Shown in pieces: positions 6,280 through 13,995 of a stretch of 14,599 bases of DNA. Source of the stretch: Oscillospiraceae bacterium (GTDB lineage Bacteria; Bacillota_A; Clostridia; Oscillospirales; Oscillospiraceae). Below the pieces are notes generated by a model, which was given only the letters and a program-made list of their open reading frames with translations, was not told the DNA's origin and made no database searches. The stretch lies in NCBI GenBank assembly GCA_902795095.1, contig CADBKB010000055.1, forward strand, positions 1-14,599. Direction: 5' to 3'. Both the position numbers and the translations under genes were made by a program. Position 1 is the first letter of the stretch. Each line of letters begins with the position of its first letter.

Positions 6280-9200
6280 TTACTTCAGAGCTCTGTACAG
6301 GAACGTCACGATCTGGCCGCGGGTGCAGGTGGCGCCGGGGCTGAAATGGGTGGCGTCGGTGCCGTTGGTGATATTCTTCTCCACCGCCCAGAGCACGGCC
6401 TCATAATAGAAGGCGCTGCTCTGGATATCGACGAAGGGATGCTCTGTGCTGCCCGGCGCGGGCGTTCCGGCAAAGCGGTGCAGGAAGGTGACCACCTGGC
6501 CGCGGGTGCAGCCCTGGTCCGGGCTGAAGGCGGTGGCGGAGGTGCCCTTGGTGATCTCCTTCTCCACAGCCCAGAGGACCGCCTTGTAGTAGAACGCGCC
6601 TTCCTTGACGTCCACGAAGGGATTCGTTCCGCCCGACGGCTCTGGACAGCCTGCCGCACGCCAGAGGAAGGTGACCACCTGGCCGCGGGTGCAGGTCCGG
6701 TCCGGGCCAAAGTGGGTGGCGTCGATGCCGTTGGTGATCTGCGGCTCGTGCTCATAAGCCCAGTAGACCGGCGTGAAGTAGAATTTGCTTTCATCCTGAA
6801 CGTCGTCGAAGCGGAAGGGCGGCTCCGGCTCGACCTCGATGATCTCGCCCTCGATCCACTTGCCGTAGAGGGTCATGTCGCCCGCGACCGCGGTGTTGAA
6901 ATTGAACTTGCTTGTGCGCTCGGCGTCCTTGTACCAGCCCACGAAGGCGAAGCCCTCCTCCGTGGGATCGGCAGGTTTTGTCAGCTTCTCGCCCGATTTC
7001 ACGGTCTGCGGCGGAGGCGATACGCCGTGCTCGCCCGCATCGAAGGTGACGGTGCAGTTGAAGGGGATCGTTTGCGCCTTGCTCCACCCGGCATAGAGCC
7101 AGATATCCCCCATGATGGGCGTGTCGAAGTCGAATTTTTCGGTGCAGGCCTTGTCCGAATACCAGCCACCGAAGAGCCAGCCGCTCTCCTTGGGCTTGTC
7201 CGGCACGGTTGCTGTCTTGCCCGTTTCCACAAGCTGCACCTCAGGGGCCGTGCCGTGGCCGTTGGCGACGAAGGTGACGGCGTTGGGGATCTGCGATCTG
7301 ACCCGCCGCCAGCCGCCGTACAGGTCGATATCCTTCGTGATGGGCTGGGCGAAGTCAAATTTGTTCCGGCAGCTTGGCTCCGTATACCAGCCGAGGAAGG
7401 CCCAGCCCGGGACGCCCTCAGTGCCCCCCGGAGCAAAGGGCCGCAGCATGGTCCCGCCGTCGGCCACCTGCTGCTCCACGATCGCGTCCTCGCCGGCATA
7501 GTTGGTGTTGTTGGCATGGACGGTGACGGTGCGGTAGAATTCCTCGCCCTCCCGGAGGGGAACCAGCTCCACGGCGCAGTCCGGCATTGTGAACTTGAAT
7601 TTGTATGTGGCGTGATCGTTGGTCTCGAGCGTCACGGGAAGCTCGGCATTGATCGCGAACCTCTCGTACGGCGCTCCGCTCAAGGGCTCGGGCAGGCTCA
7701 GCAGCACCTCCGTGCCGGCGGGGGCGTCAAAGCTCCAGTCGCGTCCGTAATTGATCGTATTGCTTCCGATTTTGAGCTGGAACCAGGGCGGTCTTCCGAT
7801 GCCGCCGTCGTCGTTATTCACCGAGAGGGTGTGCGGCTCGAGCCCGTAGAGATGCTCTGTCCAGAAGACAGCGCCGTTGGGCCCGGAGCTCGTCTGCGGG
7901 ATGATGGCGGTCACGCCGTCCTCGGCGCTGATGCCATTGACCTCATTCTCGGAAATGCCGCCCTTCTTCCCGCCGATGTCCATCCAGCCCAGGTCGACAT
8001 AGCCCACGTACTGGAACGAGACCTCGCCCTTGCCGCCGAAGCAGAAGCTTCCCCTGTCGGCGCTGTAGACGTCGATCCACACAACGCCGTCGGCCACGTC
8101 AAGCTCCGCGCCGCCGGTGCGGGAATAGATGCCTCTTGGCTGGCCGGGGTTGTTCTGCTCGAGGAAGAGATAGACTTCGTCGTCGGAATAAATGCCGACG
8201 TCGTAGGCCTCGATGCCGCTTGAATCCATGGTGTGGCTGCTGTCCCCGTCGGTCCGCAGCTCCATATATGCTCTGGCGCTGTCAAGGATCAGCACGGAGC
8301 CGTCGTTCTCCGCAAGAATGCCCCGGACCTGATCGTACTCGTCGTTCGTGATGATCTCGACGGCGGCGCTGTCCTCCAGCAGAAGATCCTGCCCGGTCCG
8401 GATGCCCACGAATCTGATCATCGTATCGGCAGTGCTCCGGGCGCCGCACTCGGGATAAATGGAGATATCCGCCCTGTCCATGATGCGGATCTCCCCGGCG
8501 GCGTCAATGCCGACGCTGGTGAATCCGACCAGCTCGCCGCCCGCGTGCGTGTTGTCGGGCTCGGAGACAGACATGATGTACAGGTAGTTCTTTATCGTAT
8601 TGATCGTTCCCTTGCCGGACGGACTGATGATCCGGATGCCGCCGGTGGGATTGGAGATGGCAGCGGGCTCGATGGCGCTCTTGCCGCCGGAGCGGTAATA
8701 TTCCGTCGTGTCATTTTGCACCGTCAGCTTGCCCCGGATATCCAGGACGAGGTTGCCCTCGCTGTCGGACGCCGTGCGGATGGCGCCGACGGAGGCGCCG
8801 GCGCTGTGCCGGTCGTCCCGGAACTGATCCCCGTACAGAACCAGCGTGCCGGTGAAGGTGTTGAACTCCGCGGCCACCGTATAGTCGCCGCCCAGGGGGA
8901 GCATGCTGGTTTCGTAGAGGTACGGCCCATTCCCGTCTTTCTTCATGTTCAGGATATGATTCAATCCGTCCAGACGGAGCCAGGACCGGCCGTCGTCGTA
9001 GGCGGCGGGATAGCCGTTTTGCACGTTCTTCGTTTTCATGGCCGTGGTGGGGAAGGTGTAGATCTCCACCGCCGTGGCAAGCTTCTGCGGTGGATCGTAC
9101 ACCCGCTGCACCTGGATGGTATTGCTGTAATAGATCTGTCCGTCGATGGGCAGGGCGAAGCGGTACTCGTCGGTCGAGCCGACGCTCGCGGCCTTGGGAT

Positions 9201-12200
9201 CCACAAAGTCGATGCTGCCGTTCATGGCAAGAGGCGCGCTGGCGCCCTCCAAGACGTTCCAGTTGCTGCCGCTTCGCTTCTCCACGTAGATCCAGGGAGG
9301 ATTGGCGGGGGTGCTCGTCGCCCTGGCGAAATTGTATTCCGCGCTCTTGACCTGATAGGTCAGATGCAGTTTGTCCTCCGGCTTTGCGGAGATGCTGCCG
9401 GAATTGCTGCCGGAATTGCTGAGGAAGGGATCGACCTTCTGGAGATTGACCCCCTTCAGCTCGGTGTTGCCCTTGATCTCGATCTCGTAGGTCTGGGTGT
9501 TGCCCCGGGTCTTCTTCGGATATCTGAGCACGGCTCCGTCGCGATCCGTCACCTCCAGGCACCGCTTTTTCACGGGCATGTAGCCGGGCGCGATCTCGAG
9601 CTGGAACTGGACGATGTCGTTCTCCGCCACGATCAGGCGCCCTGCGTCGTCCCTGCGCCATTTGCCCAGGGGGTGGAGCGAATACGCCTGCGTATCCGCG
9701 CTCAGCGTGACCCGGTGCGAGTCGGAGATCAAATGCTTCTTGTACGTCTCCATATCCTCGGTATGGCACGCCAGGCTGTCGTCATAATACACCGTGCCGG
9801 AAAACAGCTTGGCCGTGTTGCCGATGTCCATCTCGGCATCTGTCACTGCGTCAAAGAAGATATTCCTCGCGCGGTACGCGGCGCCGCCGTTCCGATTGCT
9901 GTCGCAGATATCCATATAGATCATAATATCGCCCTGGATATTGATATTATCCCTTGCCCGCAGGCCGTTGCACTCATAGCTGCGCCGTTCCGTGGGAGTC
10001 ACGTCGGCGTCGACGCTCACGGTCACGTCAGCCTGATCCAGGATGGATATGTCGCGGTTGGAGTAAATGCCGCAGGAGGTGAATTTCATGTTTTTCGGCG
10101 TATACTGACCGGGCTGCTCGGTCTTGAGCCGGATATCCAGCTTTGCATCGCCGGAGACGGTGACGCTGCTGCCCTGGCCGTTTGTATTGGAATCGTTGCC
10201 GGAGATGCCGCGCATCCCCCGGTCGCTCTTCATGTTAATATTCAGCCTGCCGCCCGTATCCGACGTGATCTCCAGATCGCCGCCCACATCCATATTGAAA
10301 AGGATGCCGTAGAGCCCACTGGTGGTGATGGTGTTCGATTTGCCCTGCAGCACGACCTTGAAATCCGTGGGCAAAGTGGAGATGATATTGATCGAATCGC
10401 CGTCGTAGTTGCTCAGGTACAGGACGTTGTCGTCGCTGTAATACGCGATGCGGTCCGGGTCGTCCTTCAGATCCGCGTAGCCGTCGTAGTGCATGGAACC
10501 GTCCTTGTACATGCTGTGGTTGAACTCCAGCTTGGTTCTCTTTTTTGTAGACGGATTCGTCAGGTAGACGCTGGTCTCGATCGGCTCATATTTCGCCTCC
10601 AGCCAGATGAACTCGTCGCCCTTGAACTCGTAGCCCATGGCGATCCGGTCGTAGGAGCAGGTCGTGGTGGCGGAGGTGGGATCATCGATCTTGAGGTACT
10701 CCCCGCCGTGCTTGATCTCCCACCTGTAGAATCTGTAGCCCTCGGGCAGGTTGGGGGAGATCGTGAAGGTCTCTCTGCCCTTGGTCAGGTGCATCCGGCT
10801 GGATTTGCCGTGGCTGACCATGACGAGGATATCCTTGAAGTCGAAGTCGTAGGTCCGCGTGTAGGCGCAGGTTTTGCACTCGGCCCAGAGCCGGCCCTGC
10901 TTTGCCTCCGGCGCCGGCTTGGCCCGCCAGTTTGAGGGCACGGAATACGTAAAGTCATGGGGCTCCGTGTCGAATTTTTCGTTGCAGCCGACCTCACTGC
11001 AGGTGAACCAGTGCTGGAACGAATTGTAATCCTCACGATAGCGGTGCAGATATTCCTCGGATTCCTCCTCATCAAAGCTCCAGTGCTTGTGGTAGCGGAT
11101 GGGCGGGAGCTCCTTGGTCTCATAATAGCCGCAGTCGGTGCAGGTGCTCCGGCTTTCGCCGGGCTTGGTGGCCGTGGGGAAAACCTTCGTCTCCCACTGC
11201 GTCCAGCTGTGCGCCTGGATGCCCCCCAGCTTCCGCCCGCAGTCGCACACCAGGAAGTGGCCGGCTGCGGGGTTGTCCTCGCTGCAGGCGGCTTCATACT
11301 TGTGGACGTGATTCGGATCCAGCTTCGGGATGGTGATGGACTCTGTGCGGCCGCAGACCGCGCAGGTCTTGGCTTTCCGCCCCGTTTCCGTGGCGGTGGC
11401 GTATTTTGCAAACAGCCAGGGGCCGAACTGGTGGTCGGAAGGCGGGTTGACCTCGGGCTCCTTTCCGCAGCCGTCGCCCACGCACATTCTGGCGTGCTGC
11501 GTCGCGCTGATGGAATGGAACTGATAGTCGTGGGCCGCCTCCAGCTTGGCGCTCCGGGATCGCACGGTTTTTCCGTTCTCGGGATTGGTCACCGCGCAGT
11601 AGTAGTAATAGGTCTCGCAGCAGGCGTCTGCGGGGATCCAGGTGGTCAGGGTATTCGTATCGGCGCCATAGGTCGCGTAGTGGCCAGAATACTCGTCGTA
11701 GTAGTCTTCAATCTTCGTTCCCGTTCCGCCCGCCGTTTTACTCACGTACCACTGGCACTCGGCGTCGTCCCGCGCCCGCAGGGAGATGGTGAACTGGTTT
11801 TCGTAGTAGTCGCCGTTCGGGTCGGAGGTCTTGCCGCGGATGATCTCGCGGGGCTGGACAGAAATGATGGGCAGGCCGTCCCGGCTGGCGCCGCACAGGG
11901 TGCAGAAACCGTCGGAATCCCAGACGTGGGTGTGTTCGAAGCCCTCGCCCACGTTGCATTTTTCGCAGGTGCAGTCACTGTCGCAGTCGCACAGGATGAC
12001 GCAGTGGCCGCACTCGGCGCAGTAGTGATCCTCCCAGAAATTGGACTCGATGCACACTGCCTCGCCGCAATCGCAGCCCGCGCTCTCGGAGTTGTCGGCG
12101 CAGCACAGGAGGCACAGGCCGCAGTCGCCGCAGAAGTCCTCCATGCAGGAGAAGCTCTCCCAGCACTGCTCGCAGCGGTGATCCTTCGCCTCAAAATCGG

Positions 12201-13326
12201 GGTTCTCTACGCACATGCCGCAGGCGCAGCCGGCGCTTTCGGAATTGTCCGTGCAGCAGTCGACGCACAGGCCGCAGTACTGGCAAAGCTCCTCACCGGT
12301 GTTGCAGGCAGGGTTCTCACAGTTCGGGCAGATATGGTCCTCAAATTCCGAGCTCGCCACGCACAGGCCGCAGATGCAGCCGGCGCTGACGCTGTTCTCC
12401 AGACAGCAATCCGTGCACAGATAGCACTCCTCGCAATATCCGAGGGAGGCGCAGTCAAAGCACCTGCCGCACTGATCGCAAGGATCCAGCCCGCAGTTTT
12501 CCATGCAGTGGGAGCCCTCGCCGCCGGTGGGGCACCACTCCTCAACGTGCTCGCCGCAGCTCGGGCAGTGGGCGCCGGACTCCACGCAACAATCCAAGCA
12601 AAGCGCTTCGTCCGCCTTGCTGCACTTTTCAAACACCTCTAAGCATGCATTGCAGTTGATGCAGTGCAGGCCCTTTTCTTCAATGCAGTCGTAACAGTGC
12701 TCGCAGTTCGTGCAGTATGAGCTTTCGTGGTCCTCCAGGAAGCATTCTACGCAGCCCTTGCACAGGAGGCAGTGCTCGAGGCAATGGGCGTAGTATCCGT
12801 CGACGGAGTCGAAGCTGGGGCAAATGTCCCCGTCTTCCTCCTTTCCGACCAGGCATGCGCCGCAATATTTGCACCATGCATTATTATCATTATGGCACTT
12901 GATGCACACCTGCTTTGTGCATTCCTCACATTCCGGGCCGGTATCGCCCTCATCGAAATGCCCCAGGCATTTTCTGCAGTGATCCGCCCCTTCGTAGCAA
13001 AGATCACAGAGGATGCATTCACCGCAAAACGATGTTGAGTGTTCCTGACATGCGCCGCAGTCTTTGCAATGAAATTCGTCATAACAATAATGACATCCGC
13101 CGCACAATACGCATATGTAGTCATTTGACAGAAGATAGTCGGTGACGTCCATATAGTCGCCTTTATTGAAGTAATAATTCATCGTACAACCGCACATTGG
13201 ACAGTCGTATTCATAGCACTGTTCATAGTCGTCCCATGACGCGATCGCGTCAAACGGCAGCGTCCCCGCCACCATGATCAGGGCGAGCAGTAAGCTCAGT
13301 GCCCGGATGGCTGTTTTTCTTCTCAT
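6280..13326 (-). CDS. Giant secreted S-layer protein with a cysteine-rich N-terminal region, beta-helix tracts, Flg_new repeats and SLH anchor
   Basis: A 2348-residue extracellular protein. The chosen start is ATG 13326, with AAGGAG (13333-13338) six bases away; a GTG 105 bases upstream is open but adds a hydrophilic stretch without RBS support. The signal peptide is residues 1-29 (RRK, then SLLLALIMVAG, cleavage near DAIA-SW). Residues 31-480 contain about 90 cysteines, mostly C-x-x-C. Residues 484-597 look Ig-like. Residues 599-830 are H-x-W/F and C-x-x-C-G repeats. Two stretches rich in D-I/L-x-I-x-(D/N) turns (about 965-1180 and 1495-1810) look like right-handed beta-helices. Residues 1931-2157 are three Listeria/Bacteroides-type repeats ending in GW/KW, and 2171-2348 are three SLH domains that should bind secondary cell-wall polymer. 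No catalytic motif was recognised. It stands alone, with its own promoter and 3' hairpins. Adhesion, metal binding or a structural S-layer role are all possible; the function is unknown. Confidence 0.9.
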   Translation of the reverse strand: MRRKTAIRALSLLLALIMVAGTLPFDAIASWDDYEQCYEYDCPMCGCTMNYYFNKGDYMDVTDYLLSNDYICVLCGGCHYCYDEFHCKDCGACQEHSTSFCGECILCDLCYEGADHCRKCLGHFDEGDTGPECEECTKQVCIKCHNDNNAWCKYCGACLVGKEEDGDICPSFDSVDGYYAHCLEHCLLCKGCVECFLEDHESSYCTNCEHCYDCIEEKGLHCINCNACLEVFEKCSKADEALCLDCCVESGAHCPSCGEHVEEWCPTGGEGSHCMENCGLDPCDQCGRCFDCASLGYCEECYLCTDCCLENSVSAGCICGLCVASSEFEDHICPNCENPACNTGEELCQYCGLCVDCCTDNSESAGCACGMCVENPDFEAKDHRCEQCWESFSCMEDFCGDCGLCLLCCADNSESAGCDCGEAVCIESNFWEDHYCAECGHCVILCDCDSDCTCEKCNVGEGFEHTHVWDSDGFCTLCGASRDGLPIISVQPREIIRGKTSDPNGDYYENQFTISLRARDDAECQWYVSKTAGGTGTKIEDYYDEYSGHYATYGADTNTLTTWIPADACCETYYYYCAVTNPENGKTVRSRSAKLEAAHDYQFHSISATQHARMCVGDGCGKEPEVNPPSDHQFGPWLFAKYATATETGRKAKTCAVCGRTESITIPKLDPNHVHKYEAACSEDNPAAGHFLVCDCGRKLGGIQAHSWTQWETKVFPTATKPGESRSTCTDCGYYETKELPPIRYHKHWSFDEEESEEYLHRYREDYNSFQHWFTCSEVGCNEKFDTEPHDFTYSVPSNWRAKPAPEAKQGRLWAECKTCAYTRTYDFDFKDILVMVSHGKSSRMHLTKGRETFTISPNLPEGYRFYRWEIKHGGEYLKIDDPTSATTTCSYDRIAMGYEFKGDEFIWLEAKYEPIETSVYLTNPSTKKRTKLEFNHSMYKDGSMHYDGYADLKDDPDRIAYYSDDNVLYLSNYDGDSINIISTLPTDFKVVLQGKSNTITTSGLYGILFNMDVGGDLEITSDTGGRLNINMKSDRGMRGISGNDSNTNGQGSSVTVSGDAKLDIRLKTEQPGQYTPKNMKFTSCGIYSNRDISILDQADVTVSVDADVTPTERRSYECNGLRARDNINIQGDIMIYMDICDSNRNGGAAYRARNIFFDAVTDAEMDIGNTAKLFSGTVYYDDSLACHTEDMETYKKHLISDSHRVTLSADTQAYSLHPLGKWRRDDAGRLIVAENDIVQFQLEIAPGYMPVKKRCLEVTDRDGAVLRYPKKTRGNTQTYEIEIKGNTELKGVNLQKVDPFLSNSGSNSGSISAKPEDKLHLTYQVKSAEYNFARATSTPANPPWIYVEKRSGSNWNVLEGASAPLAMNGSIDFVDPKAASVGSTDEYRFALPIDGQIYYSNTIQVQRVYDPPQKLATAVEIYTFPTTAMKTKNVQNGYPAAYDDGRSWLRLDGLNHILNMKKDGNGPYLYETSMLPLGGDYTVAAEFNTFTGTLVLYGDQFRDDRHSAGASVGAIRTASDSEGNLVLDIRGKLTVQNDTTEYYRSGGKSAIEPAAISNPTGGIRIISPSGKGTINTIKNYLYIMSVSEPDNTHAGGELVGFTSVGIDAAGEIRIMDRADISIYPECGARSTADTMIRFVGIRTGQDLLLEDSAAVEIITNDEYDQVRGILAENDGSVLILDSARAYMELRTDGDSSHTMDSSGIEAYDVGIYSDDEVYLFLEQNNPGQPRGIYSRTGGAELDVADGVVWIDVYSADRGSFCFGGKGEVSFQYVGYVDLGWMDIGGKKGGISENEVNGISAEDGVTAIIPQTSSGPNGAVFWTEHLYGLEPHTLSVNNDDGGIGRPPWFQLKIGSNTINYGRDWSFDAPAGTEVLLSLPEPLSGAPYERFAINAELPVTLETNDHATYKFKFTMPDCAVELVPLREGEEFYRTVTVHANNTNYAGEDAIVEQQVADGGTMLRPFAPGGTEGVPGWAFLGWYTEPSCRNKFDFAQPITKDIDLYGGWRRVRSQIPNAVTFVANGHGTAPEVQLVETGKTATVPDKPKESGWLFGGWYSDKACTEKFDFDTPIMGDIWLYAGWSKAQTIPFNCTVTFDAGEHGVSPPPQTVKSGEKLTKPADPTEEGFAFVGWYKDAERTSKFNFNTAVAGDMTLYGKWIEGEIIEVEPEPPFRFDDVQDESKFYFTPVYWAYEHEPQITNGIDATHFGPDRTCTRGQVVTFLWRAAGCPEPSGGTNPFVDVKEGAFYYKAVLWAVEKEITKGTSATAFSPDQGCTRGQVVTFLHRFAGTPAPGSTEHPFVDIQSSAFYYEAVLWAVEKNITNGTDATHFSPGATCTRGQIVTFLYRALK
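6283..6816 (-). other. Three SLH domains (C-terminal cell-wall anchor)
   Basis: Residues 2171-2348 of the giant protein. Each unit has a PFxDV-type start (FRFDDV, PFVDV, PFVDI), an A-V-x-W-A-V/Y-E helix, an I-T-N/K-G turn and CTRGQ(V/I)VTFL. The cysteines before TRGQ fall at about 2212, 2273 and 2334, exactly 61 residues apart. SLH domains bind pyruvylated or similar secondary wall polymers, so the protein is held non-covalently with its N-terminus outward. Confidence 0.93.
6856..7536 (-). other. Three Listeria/Bacteroides-type (Flg_new, InlB B-like) repeats
   Basis: Residues 1931-2157 of the giant protein. Each unit of about 75 residues starts with a V-T-V/F strand and ends with FxGWYxDxxCxxKFDF-(10)-LYxGW. 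The three copies end at LYGGW, LYAGW and LYGKW. These small beta-grasp-like modules act as stalks or adhesive spacers in Gram-positive surface proteins. Confidence 0.88.
9394..9420. repeat. Two 12-bp tandem repeats encoding an NSGSNSGS linker
   Basis: GCTGCCGGAATT is repeated twice head to tail, followed by GCT. On the coding (minus) strand it gives SNSG-SNSG, a flexible linker near residue 1305. The in-frame 12-base unit could gain or lose copies by slippage without breaking the frame. Confidence 0.75.
11887..13236 (-). other. Cysteine-rich extracellular region (about 90 Cys in 450 residues)
   Basis: Residues 31-480 of the giant protein. By hand count there are about 90 cysteines, nearly one in five, mainly as C-x-x-C and C-x-x-C-x-x-C with acidic and His residues between (for example CGECILCDLC at 101-110, HCINCNACLE at 221-230). 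A degenerate unit of about 20-25 residues of the form C-x-x-C-(x)n-H-C-x-x-C-x-A/H-C repeats along it, followed by three larger modules at 303-448. The pattern resembles arrays of zinc-ribbon or rubredoxin knuckles more than EGF-like disulfide domains, but this is unproven. The DNA at the 5' end (12,900-13,200) is more AT-rich than the rest of the gene. Confidence 0.85.
11983..12420 (-). repeat. Three tandem ~50-residue CC-x-(E/D)NS-x-SAGC modules
   Basis: Protein-level repeats at residues 303-352, 353-403 and 404 to about 448. Each starts LC-x-x-CC, runs through (E/D)NS-x-SAGC-x-CG-x-x-C, then E-DH-x-C-x-x-C and ends in C-x-x-CG. Units 1 and 2 are 50 and 51 residues; the third diverges at its end (HCVILCDCDSDCTC). 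They are similar enough to be internal duplications within the larger cysteine array. Confidence 0.82.
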
Positions 13327-13525
13327 TTCATTCTCCTTTCCGCCTGTATCCGGAGGCGTGTCGCAGTTTCCGGCGGGAGACCGGGGTCTTGCGGTCTCCT
13401 TCCAATGATCATCGTCTCTTTTCTCGTTCACATTCGCACCGTCGCCGGCGCGGCTTCCCAGTTTTTGTTAATTCGGTGTTAGATTTCCTCAATTATATAT
13501 TAGCATGGTTTAATATCCATCGCAA
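13327..13525 (-). promoter_or_regulatory. Promoter and long leader of the giant S-layer gene
   Basis: On the minus strand TTGCGA (13520-13525) and TAATAT (13497-13502) are 17 bases apart, giving a start near 13490 and a leader of about 165 bases. An overlapping TATAAT a few bases further downstream is an alternative -10. The leader has small hairpins: GGAGACC/GGTCTCC (13376-13382 with 13393-13399) and CGCCT/AGGCG (13341-13345 with 13354-13358), the latter just before the RBS. I do not recognise a known riboswitch in it. Confidence 0.5.
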
Positions 13526-13692
13526 GGATATTTGTACAAAAAATACGGGATTTTATTCGATATCATTGTATCGTTTTAACAATTTGCATCATTTTTCGGA
13601 GCGTTTTGGAAATCATGCGCATTGAAGAAATCAGCTCCGCTCCGCCTTCCGCAGCGTCACAGCGCCGGCGCTTCCCTTCTCTCTTTTGGGGG

Positions 13693-13760
13693 TGGATTTT
13701 CCCGCCCCGTTGTGGTATCATTTTTGCGTCCCCCCGGGACGAAGATCCACACCCAAGGAG
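13693..13760 (+). promoter_or_regulatory. Promoter and RBS left in front of the broken phosphatase gene
   Basis: TATCAT (13716-13721) with TGGATT (13693-13698) 17 bases upstream is a moderate promoter. AAGGAG (13755-13760) is a full Shine-Dalgarno ten bases before ATG 13771. Both look functional although only 12 codons follow. Confidence 0.45.
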
Positions 13761-13770
13761 ACCCAGTGCA

Positions 13771-13809
13771 ATGGTCAGGATCCTGTTTGTCTGCCACGGC
13801 AGCAGATAA
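13771..13809 (+). pseudogene. 5' remnant of a low-molecular-weight protein tyrosine phosphatase gene
   Basis: The frame reads MVRILFVCHGSR and then TAA. LMW-PTP proteins of Clostridia typically begin M-x-ILFVCHGNICRSP, where the cysteine opens the catalytic P-loop C-x5-R-S. Here the match stops after CHG, in the middle of the P-loop, and the following DNA is AT-rich with no trace of the rest. The well-formed promoter and RBS argue that this is a true gene start and not chance. A break at this point may reflect a deletion or the insertion (and later loss) of another element. It cannot be active. It is short, so chance similarity is possible. Confidence 0.55.
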
Positions 13810-13990
13810 ATACAATCTAAATGTTTTAAGTTCTCCAGTTTTGTATATTATTTCGTCACTTTCTTAATAGATTTATTTGATTTTAAGGATTGCAAAAATG
13901 CCCTTACACCACCCGTACACCAAACACGCCTGATTTGATGTTTTTACACCAATTCGATACAAAAATCGTCATGATTTAAAAAACAGCCGA
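13810..13990. other. AT-rich non-coding stretch with three TACACCA repeats
   Basis: No gene was found. The base composition drops sharply to AT-rich right after the broken phosphatase start. TACACCA occurs at 13905-13911, 13916-13922 and 13945-13951, all in the same direction, the first two 11 bases apart. The spacing and AT-rich setting are like protein-binding arm sites at the ends of integrated elements, but no integrase gene is in the window. Confidence 0.5.
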
Positions 13991-13995
13991 TAAAG

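Noticed and set aside
6268..12642. Long open frames of 561-900 codons on the plus strand, nearly end to end across the giant gene
   Set aside because: They lie exactly in register opposite the sense codons and stay open because the real gene rarely uses TTA, CTA and TCA codons. Their translations are low-complexity with no recognisable domain, and no convincing promoter or RBS arrangement was noticed for them.
13327..13431. Upstream GTG start adding 35 residues to the giant protein
   Set aside because: The extension is hydrophilic and would bury the signal peptide. The inner ATG at 13326 has a perfect AAGGAG at good spacing and begins directly with MRRK and a hydrophobic core.
13606..13867. 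Overlapping plus-strand frames of 67-81 codons around the phosphatase remnant
   Set aside because: One contains the remnant only as its out-of-place C-terminal end. The real start has its own RBS at 13755, and no domain is visible upstream.
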